Notes: generated by a model from the sequence alone, not told the origin. A DNA stretch of 7,478 bases from an uncultured beta proteobacterium (GCA_903916205.1 CAIWVX010000064.1:1-7478); one strand, 5' to 3'. Positions 1-6,819 are shown, numbered from the stretch's first letter. Program-made: numbers and translations.

Positions 1-160
1 GATCACGGATGGGAAAACGATCATTGCGCTATTTTGGGCTGAAAAAGTGATTCGCTCCGGCTGGTGAGTCTGTGTGAAAAATACTCGGGCGTCAGTCTCT
101 TAGCCGTTTTCAGGTCATCGATAGGCGTGTCTTCAACAACCAATCGTTAGAGAAAGAACG
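1..160. other. Region upstream of folC with no identifiable gene
   Basis: All six frames are closed or too short to interpret. Two plus-strand frames are open from the window edge, one to a TGA at 65-67 (21 codons, ending in Arg-Ser-Gly-Trp) and one to a TGA at 48-50 (15 codons, ending in Leu-Lys-Lys). Either could be the tail of an upstream gene. Neither resembles the C-terminus of AccD, the usual upstream neighbour of folC. No convincing -35/-10 pair was found between 68 and 160, so where the operon promoter lies is unknown. Confidence 0.4.
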
Positions 161-163
161 TTG

Positions 164-1495
164 ATGGTTTTATTGTCTGAATGGCTGGCTTATCTTGAAA
201 GTCTTCACCCCAAAGGTGAGGACGGAATCGAGCTGGGGCTGGAGCGAGTGAGTCGCGTTAAGGCTAAGTTGCAGCAAAAGCAGACGTGTCCGCTGATTAT
301 CGTCGGAGGAACTAACGGCAAAGGTTCGACCTGTGCCTATCTTGAAGCCATTTATTCTTTCGCCGGTTACAAAGTCGGTTGTTATACCTCGCCGCATTTA
401 CTGGAGTATAACGAGCGAATCCGGGTTGATCGTGCCATGGTCGATGATCAAATGGTGTGCCGTGCTTTCGCTCGGGTTGAAGCCGCACGGAAGTCAGCCG
501 ACAACTGTGCGCTGACTTATTTTGAATTTGGCACGCTGGCCGCGTGGGAAGTTTTTGCCGAGCATCAGGTTGAGATTGTTATTCTTGAGGTGGGTCTCGG
601 TGGCCGTCTCGACGCCGTCAATGCCTATGACGCCGATTGTGCCGTTGTTACCGGCATTGCGCTGGATCATACCGACTGGCTGGGGGCGACGCGTGAATCG
701 ATCGGTTTCGAGAAAGCGGGAATTTATCGCGGCGGAAAGCCCGCGCTTTGCGCCGACCCCGAGCCGCCGCAATCTTTGCTTGATCATGCATCAACGATAG
801 GTGCCAATTTGCGTTTGTTGGGTCGTGATTTCGGCTATTTCGGCGATAAAACACAGTGGACGTTTTGGCAACGCGAGGCGCCATCTTGCGCTGAACATTC
901 GGCTTTTTCTCAAGACAACGGCAGGCTAATCCGTCGCGGTGGCTTGGCGAACCCGGCTTTGCGCGGTGATTGTCAATTGCGTAACGCGGCGACGGGGCTA
1001 ATGGTCATTGATACCCTCAAGGCGTGCTTGCCGGTGTCCATGCAAGCTATCCGGCGCGGGCTGATGGAACCCGAATTAAAGGGGCGTTTTCAGGTGGTGC
1101 CGGGGCGACCGATTAAGGTGTTGGACGTGGCACACAATCCTCAGGCGGTTGCTGTTTTGGCGGACAATTTGGGCGAGATGGGCTTTTTTGAGAAAACTTA
1201 TGCGGTCGTTGGAATGCTGGCAGATAAGGATATTGCAGGGGCTTTGGCGGCTTTAGCTGGAAAAATTGATGTCTGGTTTGTGGCCAGTTTGGCGGTGCCG
1301 CGAGGCGCTACGGCTGAGGTTCTGGCGACCGTGATTGAGTTAGGGAAGTTGGGCGGTCAGATTGAACGTTGTCCTTCTCCTGCGGAAGCTTTCATGTGCG
1401 CTGCCAAGCGGGCAGGGGAAAATGATAGAATTCTCATCTTTGGGTCGTTTTACACGGTGGCGGCGGTCATGCGCGAGATGAAACTTAAGCCTTGA
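164..1495 (+). CDS. folC: Bifunctional folylpolyglutamate synthase / dihydrofolate synthase
   Basis: Cytoplasmic Mur-ligase-family enzyme that adds glutamate to dihydropteroate (making dihydrofolate) and then further glutamates to reduced folates, using ATP. The 443 residues are close to the usual family length. Visible motifs, in order, numbered from the ATG: P-loop GGTNGKGST at 48-56; TSPHL at about 75-79, in the folate/pterin-binding region; EVGLGGRLDAVN at 142-153; the EKAGI motif with Lys184, equivalent to the carbamylated active-site lysine of E. coli FolC; and DVAHNP at 321-326 in the C-terminal glutamate-ligase domain. A TTG at 161 is directly followed by ATG at 164 in the same frame. 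The ATG is preferred, with a purine-rich AGAGAAAG at 149-156 as ribosome binding site. It is the first identifiable gene of the folC to metZ cluster, and the single-copy arrangement suggests both activities are carried out by this one protein. Confidence 0.96.
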   Translation: MVLLSEWLAYLESLHPKGEDGIELGLERVSRVKAKLQQKQTCPLIIVGGTNGKGSTCAYLEAIYSFAGYKVGCYTSPHLLEYNERIRVDRAMVDDQMVCRAFARVEAARKSADNCALTYFEFGTLAAWEVFAEHQVEIVILEVGLGGRLDAVNAYDADCAVVTGIALDHTDWLGATRESIGFEKAGIYRGGKPALCADPEPPQSLLDHASTIGANLRLLGRDFGYFGDKTQWTFWQREAPSCAEHSAFSQDNGRLIRRGGLANPALRGDCQLRNAATGLMVIDTLKACLPVSMQAIRRGLMEPELKGRFQVVPGRPIKVLDVAHNPQAVAVLADNLGEMGFFEKTYAVVGMLADKDIAGALAALAGKIDVWFVASLAVPRGATAEVLATVIELGKLGGQIERCPSPAEAFMCAAKRAGENDRILIFGSFYTVAAVMREMKLKP

Positions 1496-1555
1496 CTCAT
1501 CCTACCGGAGACCGTCATCCGACATAACATGACTTTTCAGACGCCTAAGACACCG

Positions 1556-2281
1556 ATGTCCGACTCTTCCGACACAAATTTACAGTTAAAAAAACGGGCA
1601 CGCCGCCGTCTTATCGGTGCTTTTGCCTTTTCTGGCTTAGCCGCTGTGGTGTTGCCGATGGTCATGGATGAAGAACCTAAGCAGCAGGTTCAGGATGTCC
1701 AGATACGCATTCCCGGACAGGATCAAACGCCCTTGAGCCTCAAGTTTAAATCGACACCGGTTGCGTTTCCTGACGAAAAAAATGCCGACCCCGAAAAACC
1801 GGGAGCCGTCGCTGCAGCAGACGCTGAGGCGAAGCTTGCGGATAAGGCGCCGCTCAATCCGGTGGAAATAAAAAAAGAGAAAATAGCCGAAAAGGCGCCG
1901 GAAAAATCGACAGAAAAACCGGTTGGGAAAACGCCCGCGAAATTGTCAGAAAAACTCGATGAAAAACCGGTTGCCAGGAATGCCAGCGAAGTGCAACGCG
2001 CCGCCGCTATCCTCAACGGCCAATCGGGTGACAGCCCCGCCGCCGGTGGTGGGGCGTTCGTCATTGTGGTCGGCATTTTTTCCAACCCGGCTAACGTTAA
2101 ACTGTTACAGGTAAAAATAGATGAGCTTGGCATCAAGGTATTTACCGAGTCTCTGGATCGGCCGGATGGCAAGAAAACTCGTGTCAGCGCCGGCCCTTTC
2201 TCAAGTCGTGATGTGGCCGACAAAGCACTCGAAAAAATGAAACGGATCGGTATTAATGGCGTTATCTCGGCCAAGCAATGA
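1556..2281 (+). CDS. DedD-like SPOR-domain protein, single membrane anchor
   Basis: Probable inner-membrane protein with a periplasmic peptidoglycan-binding SPOR domain, positioned like dedD between folC and cvpA. From ATG 1556 (241 aa) it has: a basic stretch KKRARRR at 12-18; one hydrophobic anchor at about 19-37; a Lys/Glu/Pro/Ala-rich linker at about 75-145 with repeated EKP units; and a SPOR domain at about 166-241, ending close to the stop codon. SPOR domains bind septal glycan strands lacking stem peptides, so a role in cell division is expected from the family. An upstream in-frame ATG at 1529 would give 250 aa. I prefer 1556 because Met-Ser-Asp then leads quickly to the basic/TM block as in relatives, but neither start has a good Shine-Dalgarno: GGAG at 1507-1510 lies 18 bases from ATG 1529. 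Oddity: the conserved Gln of the first SPOR strand (family pattern FVVQVG) is Val171 here. The stop overlaps the cvpA start by 4 bases. Confidence 0.85.
   Translation: MSDSSDTNLQLKKRARRRLIGAFAFSGLAAVVLPMVMDEEPKQQVQDVQIRIPGQDQTPLSLKFKSTPVAFPDEKNADPEKPGAVAAADAEAKLADKAPLNPVEIKKEKIAEKAPEKSTEKPVGKTPAKLSEKLDEKPVARNASEVQRAAAILNGQSGDSPAAGGGAFVIVVGIFSNPANVKLLQVKIDELGIKVFTESLDRPDGKKTRVSAGPFSSRDVADKALEKMKRIGINGVISAKQ
1793..1973 (+). repeat. Imperfect repeats encoding the EKP linker of the SPOR protein
   Basis: The decamer GAAAAACCGG occurs three times in the same reading frame, at 1793-1802, 1913-1922 and 1961-1970. The last two copies extend to 13 identical bases (ending GGTTG). Each encodes Glu-Lys-Pro. 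Copies are 120 and 48 bases apart, which is 40 and 16 codons. This fits a low-complexity extended linker that can gain or lose units by slippage or recombination without breaking frame. Confidence 0.6.
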
Positions 2282-2769
2282 CCAGCTTTGACTACGTTGT
2301 TATGACTGTGCTGGCGGCCTCTGTGCTCTTGGGTGTCTGGCGTGGTGTGGTGGGTGAAATTATTGCGCTGGTCGCTTGGGGCTTGGCTTTTTTTTCCGCC
2401 AAATGGTGGGGCGACGAGGTGGCAAGCTACTTTTTTTCCAGCATTTCAGACCCGGTGATGCGTACTGTTGCGGCTTGGGTGGCGGTTTTTGTCGTGGTGT
2501 TGGTCTTGATGGCGCTGCTGCGTTTGGCGGTACGAGGATTACTCAACGCTTTGGGCTTGACGCTGAGTGATCGTCTTTTGGGTCTGGTTTTTGGTGCCGT
2601 ACGCGGTCTGGTTATTATTATGGCTCTGGTGGCCGTCGGTGGGATGACATCGGTATCGAAAGAAAAGTGGTGGAGCGAAGCGTATTTTTCCGCTCCGCTC
2701 GAAACCGCAGTGCTCGCCGGACGGCCTTGGCTGCCGCCAGAAATCTCTAAACGAATTCGATTCAGGTAG
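2278..2769 (+). CDS. cvpA: CvpA family inner-membrane protein
   Basis: Small integral membrane protein of the CvpA family, named for its requirement in colicin V production; its general cellular role is linked to envelope homeostasis. The 163 residues match the E. coli protein closely in length. Four hydrophobic segments are visible: about 5-22, 26-43, 63-86 and 100-122. The Trp-Arg-Gly at 21-23 after the first segment and the Gly-rich GLVFGAVRG at 102-110 are characteristic of the family. The C-terminal 40 residues are soluble and end in a basic tail (RIRFR). The ATG overlaps the stop of the SPOR gene (ATGA), which suggests translational coupling, and its own stop lies 8 bases before purF. 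The pairing with a SPOR protein is conserved and suggests a shared envelope function, but this is inferred from context only. Confidence 0.93.
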   Translation: MTSFDYVVMTVLAASVLLGVWRGVVGEIIALVAWGLAFFSAKWWGDEVASYFFSSISDPVMRTVAAWVAVFVVVLVLMALLRLAVRGLLNALGLTLSDRLLGLVFGAVRGLVIIMALVAVGGMTSVSKEKWWSEAYFSAPLETAVLAGRPWLPPEISKRIRFR

Positions 2770-2777
2770 GAACGATT

Positions 2778-4304
2778 ATGTGCGGTATTCTTGGGGTCGT
2801 CGCAACCACACCCGTCAATCAATTGCTCTACGACGGATTGATGGTGCTCCAACATCGAGGCCAGGATGCGTCAGGTATCGCTACCGGCGAAGGCGATGCG
2901 TTTCATATCCACAAGGATTCCGGGCTAGTCCGTGATGTTTTCAGAACACGCAACATGCGTGCTTTGACGGGAAATATGGGCATCGGCCACTGCCGTTATC
3001 CGACGGCGGGTTCCTCTTCGGATTCGGCGATGTCGCAACCTTTTTACGTTAATTCCCCTTTTGGACTAGTGCTGGCGCATAACGGCAATCTGACCAATAC
3101 CGAGCAGTTGCAGGAAGAAATGTTTCGGCTGGATCAACGGCACATCAACACCAATTCGGATTCCGAAGTGCTGCTTAATGTTCTGGCGCACGAGTTGCAG
3201 GCGTCGGCCAAAGGGTTTCAACTTGATCTGGATTCTATTTTTTCAGCGGTGGCCGGAGTGCATCGGCGCTGCAAAGGTGCCTATGCTGTGGTGGTACTGA
3301 TCGCCGGTTATGGTTTGCTGGCTTTTCGTGACCCTTTTGGCATTCGTCCGCTGGTGGTGGGGGTGAGCGAAACGCCAGAAGGCAATGATTATCTGGTGGC
3401 CTCGGAGTCCGTCGCGCTTGATACGCTGGGTTTCCGCGTGCTGCGCGATGTTGAGCCGGGAGAGGCTATTTTTATCGACATGTCGCATCATTTACATCAT
3501 CGTCAGTGCGCTCAAAATCCGGTACTTTCGCCGTGTATCTTCGAATATGTTTATCTGGCCAGACCGGATTCGGTGATCGATGGGGTGTCGGTTTATGAAA
3601 CTCGGCTGCGCATGGGTGAATATCTGGCCGACAAGGTCGCCAGATTGATTACGGTTAAAGAAATCGACGTGGTGATCCCGATCCCCGATTCGAGCCGCCC
3701 ATCGGCCATGCAACTGGCCCAGCGTCTAGGTATCCCGTATCGCGAAGGTTTCGTGAAAAACCGCTATATCGGTCGAACCTTCATCATGCCGGGGCAAGCC
3801 ACGCGCAAAAAATCGGTACGCCAGAAATTGAATACCGTGAGCCAAGAGTTCAAAGGCAAGCGCGTTTTGCTGGTTGATGATTCCATTGTGCGGGGGACGA
3901 CCAGCCGTGAAATCGTCGACATGGCAAGAGCTTCCGGGGCGCTTAAAGTTTATTTTGCTTCAGCCTCTCCTCCCGTGCGCTTCCCCAATGTTTACGGCAT
4001 TGATATGCCAACGCGCAGCGAACTTATCGCCACCAATCGCACGGATGAGGAAATTGCCATCGAAATTGGTGCCGATGCGCTGGTCTATCAGGATCTCGAT
4101 GCGCTCATCGCTTCGGTACGCGAGTTAAATCCCAAGTTGAACTCGTTTGATTGTTCCTGTTTTGACGGTTCATACGTCACCGGCGATGTGACGTCGGACT
4201 ATCTTGATAGCATAGAGCACTCGCGCGAGGGGGGCTTTCCGGGCGCTAGGTTGCAGGGGGGCGTTTCGCGCCAATTGCGTTTGAATCTTAAAGCGGCGGA
4301 CTGA
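2778..4304 (+). CDS. purF: Amidophosphoribosyltransferase (glutamine PRPP amidotransferase)
   Basis: Catalyses the committed step of purine synthesis: PRPP plus glutamine gives 5-phosphoribosylamine, glutamate and pyrophosphate; cytoplasmic. The 508 residues compare with about 505 in E. coli. The N-terminal Ntn glutaminase domain starts with Met-Cys-Gly, so Cys2 is the nucleophile after Met removal. It carries HRGQD at 26-30, HCRYPTAG with Arg73 at 71-78, HNGN at 101-104 and Asp128, all at or within a residue of E. coli positions. The C-terminal phosphoribosyltransferase domain carries the PRPP loop VLLVDDSIVRGTT at 363-375 with Asp367 and Asp368. There is no propeptide, and it appears to be the E. 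coli-type enzyme without the iron-sulfur cluster of the Bacillus type. The Shine-Dalgarno AGGAA at 2768-2772 overlaps the cvpA stop codon and sits 5 bases from the ATG, a tight operon junction. Expected feedback inhibition by purine nucleotides is family knowledge. Confidence 0.98.
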   Translation: MCGILGVVATTPVNQLLYDGLMVLQHRGQDASGIATGEGDAFHIHKDSGLVRDVFRTRNMRALTGNMGIGHCRYPTAGSSSDSAMSQPFYVNSPFGLVLAHNGNLTNTEQLQEEMFRLDQRHINTNSDSEVLLNVLAHELQASAKGFQLDLDSIFSAVAGVHRRCKGAYAVVVLIAGYGLLAFRDPFGIRPLVVGVSETPEGNDYLVASESVALDTLGFRVLRDVEPGEAIFIDMSHHLHHRQCAQNPVLSPCIFEYVYLARPDSVIDGVSVYETRLRMGEYLADKVARLITVKEIDVVIPIPDSSRPSAMQLAQRLGIPYREGFVKNRYIGRTFIMPGQATRKKSVRQKLNTVSQEFKGKRVLLVDDSIVRGTTSREIVDMARASGALKVYFASASPPVRFPNVYGIDMPTRSELIATNRTDEEIAIEIGADALVYQDLDALIASVRELNPKLNSFDCSCFDGSYVTGDVTSDYLDSIEHSREGGFPGARLQGGVSRQLRLNLKAAD

Positions 4305-4307
4305 ATC

Positions 4308-5489
4308 ATGAACCTAAAAGATTATCAACTGGAAACCCTGGCAGTACGTGCTGGGCAGGAACGAAGCCAGTTCAACGAACATTCCGAAGCGTTGTATTTA
4401 ACCTCCAGTTTCGTTTTCAATAGCGCGGCTGAAGCGGCGGCACGATTTGCCGGTGAGGATCAAGGGAACGTCTATTCGCGTTTTACCAATCCTACGGTCA
4501 CCGCTTTTCAGGATCGTCTGGCGGCGCTCGAAGGGGGCGAGGCTTGCATTGCCACGGCGTCCGGGATGTCGGCCATCATGGCGCTGGTGATGTCCTTTTG
4601 CAGCGCCGGTGACCATATTGTCGCGTCTACGGGTTTGTTCGGTGCCACGCAGCAGTTGCTGGGCAACATCATGTCGCGTTTTGGCGTTCAAACCAGCTTT
4701 GTGTCGCAAACCTCTGTCGAGGCATGGAAAGCGGCCATTCGCCCCGAAACCAAATTGTTTTTTCTCGAAACACCGTCCAACCCGTTGACCGAAATTTCCG
4801 ATATTTCGGCTCTGGTGGCGGTGGCTCATGCGCACGGTATTCTGGTCTCGGTCGATAATTGTTTTTGCACGCCCATCTTGCAACGTCCTCTTGATCTGGG
4901 GGCCGATCTCGTGGTGCATTCGGCGACCAAATATCTTGATGGTCAAGGGCGGGTGCTCGGTGGCGCGGTTGTTGGTGCAAAAATATTGACGGACGAAGTC
5001 TTCAAATTTTTGCGTTCAGCAGGGCCGACGCTTTCGGCCTTTAATGCTTGGGTTTTACTCAAAGGGCTGGAGACACTAAAAATCAGGCTCGAAGCCCAGT
5101 CTGCCAATGCCATTAAATTGGCGCACTGGCTTGAAGCCCATCCTAGCGTGGCACGGGTCTATTATCCCGGTCTTGAATCGCATCCGCAGTTTGAACTGGC
5201 AAAGCGTCAGCAGAAAGGCGGAGGGGCTATCGTCGCCTTTGAAGTCAAAGGCTCACGCGCCGAAGCATGGAAGGTGGTCGATCATTGCCGCCTGCTTTCG
5301 ATCACGGCAAATCTCGGCGATACCAAAACCACCTTGACCCATCCGTCCACCACCACACACGGTCGGATTACACCGGAACAGCGTCTGGCTAGCGGTATTA
5401 CCGAAGGATTACTGCGCATCTCAGTCGGTCTGGAGGCAGTTATCGACTTGCAGAACGATTTGGATAAGGGGCTTTCGCTGATTTTGTGA
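4308..5489 (+). CDS. metZ: O-succinylhomoserine sulfhydrylase (PLP-dependent)
   Basis: Member of the Cys/Met-metabolism PLP enzyme family that makes homocysteine directly from O-succinylhomoserine and sulfide, the direct sulfhydrylation route to methionine; cytoplasmic, normally a homotetramer. The 393 residues are the usual length. Visible residues: Tyr-Ser-Arg at 56-58 followed by Asn-Pro-Thr at 61-63 (cofactor phosphate and substrate contacts from a neighbouring subunit); Ser-Gly-Met at 85-87; Asp183, which pairs with the PLP pyridine nitrogen; and [11 protein letters not shown] with Lys208 as the Schiff-base lysine. The [12 protein letters not shown] form and the position right after purF favour MetZ over MetB or MetY, though substrate choice between succinyl- and acetyl-homoserine cannot be proven from sequence alone. 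It starts 3 bases after the purF stop, with GGCGGA at 4295-4300 as a weak ribosome binding site. It is the last gene of the cluster. Confidence 0.93.
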   Translation: MNLKDYQLETLAVRAGQERSQFNEHSEALYLTSSFVFNSAAEAAARFAGEDQGNVYSRFTNPTVTAFQDRLAALEGGEACIATASGMSAIMALVMSFCSAGDHIVASTGLFGATQQLLGNIMSRFGVQTSFVSQTSVEAWKAAIRPETKLFFLETPSNPLTEISDISALVAVAHAHGILVSVDNCFCTPILQRPLDLGADLVVHSATKYLDGQGRVLGGAVVGAKILTDEVFKFLRSAGPTLSAFNAWVLLKGLETLKIRLEAQSANAIKLAHWLEAHPSVARVYYPGLESHPQFELAKRQQKGGGAIVAFEVKGSRAEAWKVVDHCRLLSITANLGDTKTTLTHPSTTTHGRITPEQRLASGITEGLLRISVGLEAVIDLQNDLDKGLSLIL

Positions 5490-5699
5490 ACTACTGAAAA
5501 TTCCCCCGTTTTGATGGCAAGAGAAGTTGTTTTGTGTTCGGTCATGAGCGTCGAAAAGTTGCTTATGGCAGTTGTTCATTCGAACGTTTGTTTGCTCATT
5601 ATGCGCCGCGCTGATACCTGTCTGTGCGGCCCCCTGTGTTCTTTACGTCAAATAAGGTTTTTCGGTTAAACAGCCTTTCGTCAATTTCAGCGTGGTTCG
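5490..5699. other. Convergent intergenic spacer between metZ and nhaR
   Basis: These 210 bases separate the 3' ends of metZ and nhaR. I see no GC-rich stem followed by a T run on either strand, so intrinsic termination is not evident. The hexamer CGTCAA recurs at 5646, 5679 and 5698, the last spanning the nhaR stop codon; its meaning is unclear. A 51-codon plus-strand reading frame (5514-5669) is present but has no ribosome binding site and is not called as a gene. Confidence 0.5.
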
Positions 5700-6611
5700 T
5701 CAAATACTTTGTTCTATGCCGCTGAAAACATCTTCTCGGGCGGCTCGGCTGATCGCCAAAATCGCCGGATGGGTATGCTGGCGTTCTGTTGTAATAGCGA
5801 AAAGTTGCTCGACCACCGACTCGATACGGCCCACTTCGGCGACTTTATACTGCTCACAGATGTGCGTAGCAATCGCGGTCGGCGCCACAAACAAGCCCGC
5901 ACCGGCTTGGGCAAAAGCCTTCATTAGCGCACTATCGTCAAACTCGCCAACGATCAATGGGTGTAATCCTTTGCTCTCAAACCATTGAATCAATTTTGGC
6001 CGAATGGCGACATCCTCGCCGGGGAGTAAAAACGGGGCGTCATCGAGTGACTTGGGAAAACTACCCGACAAATCCTCCAGCAAAGAGCGCGTACCAAATA
6101 CCGTCAATCCACTCTGACCGAGTAAATGACTATAGCCACGCACATTCAGATTAGCCTGCATCGGGCGATCAGCAATAATCATATCAAGACGCTGTATGGC
6201 TAACTCGGAAAGCAACGAAGACAGCCGACCCTCGCGACAAACTAGGCGAATTTTTACATCAAGTTGGAATACGGGTTCGACCAGCCGATAGGCGACTGAC
6301 TTTGATACCGAATCGGCAATGCCAACCCGGAAAGGTCGTGATTTTTTACTCTGCTGGTTGTGCAGAACATGCAACAGTTCGTCACCGAGACTGAAAATCG
6401 TTTCGGCATGTTGCAAAATACTCCGGCCAGCCTCCGTCAGCTCTCGATTGCGGCCAGATGGGCGAAACAGCGCTACACCGAGCCGTTCCTCAAATTCACT
6501 CAATTGCCCACTGATGGATTGTGGCGTTAGATGGAGTTGTTCGGCGGCGCGCGCAATACTTCCCGTCTTCGCCACGATCCAGAAATAGCGCAAATGTTTG
6601 TAGTTCAGCAT
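5700..6611 (-). CDS. nhaR: LysR-family transcriptional regulator, NhaR-like
   Basis: DNA-binding regulator of the LysR family. The 303 residues contain an N-terminal winged helix-turn-helix at about 4-63 (the segment from Gly17 to Leu44 with HLTPQSISGQL is the DNA-reading helix region) and a C-terminal co-inducer domain from about 94. It matches remembered E. coli NhaR along its length, notably the N-terminal NYKHLRYFW, LDMIIADRP at 142-150, GEFDDSALMKAF at 222-233, FVAPT at 241-245 and EVGRIESVVEQ at 259-269. E. coli NhaR senses Na+ and alkaline pH and activates nhaA, osmC and pgaABCD. The local target is unknown: there is no antiporter gene in the window, and the nearest candidate is the divergent stress-protein gene. 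Start ATG (6611-6609 on the minus strand) is preceded by GAGAA at 9 bases. It is convergent with metZ and so not part of that operon. Confidence 0.9.
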   Translation of the reverse strand: MLNYKHLRYFWIVAKTGSIARAAEQLHLTPQSISGQLSEFEERLGVALFRPSGRNRELTEAGRSILQHAETIFSLGDELLHVLHNQQSKKSRPFRVGIADSVSKSVAYRLVEPVFQLDVKIRLVCREGRLSSLLSELAIQRLDMIIADRPMQANLNVRGYSHLLGQSGLTVFGTRSLLEDLSGSFPKSLDDAPFLLPGEDVAIRPKLIQWFESKGLHPLIVGEFDDSALMKAFAQAGAGLFVAPTAIATHICEQYKVAEVGRIESVVEQLFAITTERQHTHPAILAISRAAREDVFSGIEQSI

Positions 6612-6622
6612 TTTTAATAATT

Positions 6623-6639
6623 CTCAAATAATTTTTGAG
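6623..6639. promoter_or_regulatory. Short palindrome CTCAAA-N5-TTTGAG over the nhaR promoter
   Basis: Perfect 6-bp arms at 6623-6628 and 6634-6639 with a 5-base centre. It overlaps the proposed -10 element of nhaR and the GAGAA that may serve as its ribosome binding site, so binding here could repress nhaR. It does not fit the T-N11-A LysR box. The arms are short and AT-rich, and chance is possible. Confidence 0.3.
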
Positions 6640-6657
6640 GAAAGAGACCCCCGTCAA
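6628..6657 (-). promoter_or_regulatory. Candidate nhaR promoter
   Basis: On the minus strand TTGACG (complement of 6652-6657) matches the -35 consensus at five of six positions. An AATTAT (complement of 6628-6633) matches the -10 at four of six, with an 18-base spacer. Transcription would start near 6621, giving a leader of only about 10 bases before the nhaR ATG. It is a pattern match only. Confidence 0.35.
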
Positions 6658-6673
6658 TTAAACCACACCCCGT

Positions 6674-6700
6674 TTTAACATCGTTTTTTTCGATGTTAAA
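6674..6700. promoter_or_regulatory. Perfect inverted repeat, likely LysR-type (NhaR) operator
   Basis: The arms TTTAACATCG (6674-6683) and CGATGTTAAA (6691-6700) are exactly complementary over 10 bp around seven T residues. The centre at 6687 carries T-N11-A (T6681, A6693) and ATC-N9-GAT (6680-6694), the two patterns described for LysR-family binding sites. The centre is about 66 bases from the candidate nhaR start and about 65 from the candidate stress-protein start, which is the usual distance for a LysR recognition site. That NhaR is the protein that binds is inferred from adjacency. A hairpin terminator is unlikely because the T run is in the loop and none follows the stem. Confidence 0.6.
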
Positions 6701-6716
6701 TTACAGTATATTCGAC

Positions 6717-6745
6717 TTGTTGGAACTGTCTCTCCATCCTAGCAT
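6717..6745 (+). promoter_or_regulatory. Candidate promoter of the stress-protein gene
   Basis: TTGTTG (6717-6722) and TAGCAT (6740-6745) are separated by 17 bases, with a start expected near 6752. The -35 is poor, as is common at activator-dependent promoters. An alternative -10 is TATATT at 6707-6712 (five of six matches), whose -35 position would fall inside the inverted repeat at 6674-6700. The two cannot be separated without mapping the transcript start. Confidence 0.3.
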
Positions 6746-6759
6746 TCATTATCAACAAG

Positions 6760-6809
6760 AAAAACGTGTTTGAAATATCGTTTTTAACCTAAGACAAAAA
6801 CGTCTTAGA
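6760..6809. repeat. Direct repeat AAAAACGTnTTnGA with inverted half-copy between
   Basis: Copies at 6760-6773 and 6796-6809 agree at 12 of 14 positions. The heptamer CGTTTTT at 6779-6785, midway between, is the complement of AAAAACG, so the heptamer occurs in alternating orientation three times within 50 bases. A further CGTTTTT is at 6682-6688, in the centre of the upstream palindrome. The copies would lie in the leader of the stress-protein transcript if it starts near 6752. Confidence 0.4.
6789..6808 (+). promoter_or_regulatory. Possible leader hairpin before the stress-protein gene
   Basis: CTAAGAC (6789-6795) pairs perfectly with GTCTTAG (6802-6808) around a 6-base loop AAAAAC. It ends 6 bases before the GGGAG ribosome binding site and does not cover it. 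It could stabilise the mRNA or be a DNA-level operator; the stem is only 7 bp with four A-T pairs, so its stability is modest. Confidence 0.35.
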
Positions 6810-6814
6810 CACTT

Positions 6815-6819
6815 GGGAG
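6815..6819 (+). promoter_or_regulatory. Ribosome binding site that fixes the stress-protein start
   Basis: GGGAG lies 8 bases before ATG 6828. It overlaps the in-frame TTG at 6813, which excludes that codon as the likely start even though the frame is open back to it. Confidence 0.75.

Noticed and set aside
1723..2274. Long minus-strand open frame of 183 codons opposite the SPOR gene
   Set aside because: It mirrors the Lys/Glu/Pro-rich linker of the plus-strand gene, where AAA/GAA codons leave the opposite frame open and Ser/Phe-rich. It has no family resemblance, while the plus-strand product has a clear membrane anchor and SPOR domain.
4305..4307. A SAM-type riboswitch or separate promoter for metZ
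   Set aside because: Only 3 bases separate purF and metZ, which leaves no room for a leader structure; metZ must be read from the upstream transcript or a promoter inside purF.
4398..4946. Minus-strand open frame of 182 codons opposite metZ
   Set aside because: The plus strand encodes a complete MetZ with all key residues. The antisense product is rich in Arg, His and Gln with no known motif, typical of a shadow frame.
5601..5634. GCCGC and GCGGC near 5602-5633 as a possible terminator stem
   Set aside because: The arms pair over only about five bases plus a G-T wobble, the loop is long, and no T run follows; not convincing in either direction.
5514..5669. 51-codon plus-strand reading frame after metZ, starting MAREVVLC and containing five Cys
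   Set aside because: No Shine-Dalgarno before the ATG (the sequence before it is CCCCCGTTTT), no recognised motif, and the Cys residues show no regular pairing pattern. A chance open frame in a short spacer is more likely.
5692..5988. Plus-strand open frames opposite the end of nhaR
   Set aside because: They lie inside the minus-strand NhaR coding sequence, whose alignment to the family continues to its C-terminus. No ribosome binding site or motif supports them.
6674..6700. Reading the inverted repeat as an intrinsic terminator or attenuator
   Set aside because: The seven T residues are in the loop, the stem is AT-rich, no T run follows on either strand, and it lies upstream of both divergent genes rather than after one.
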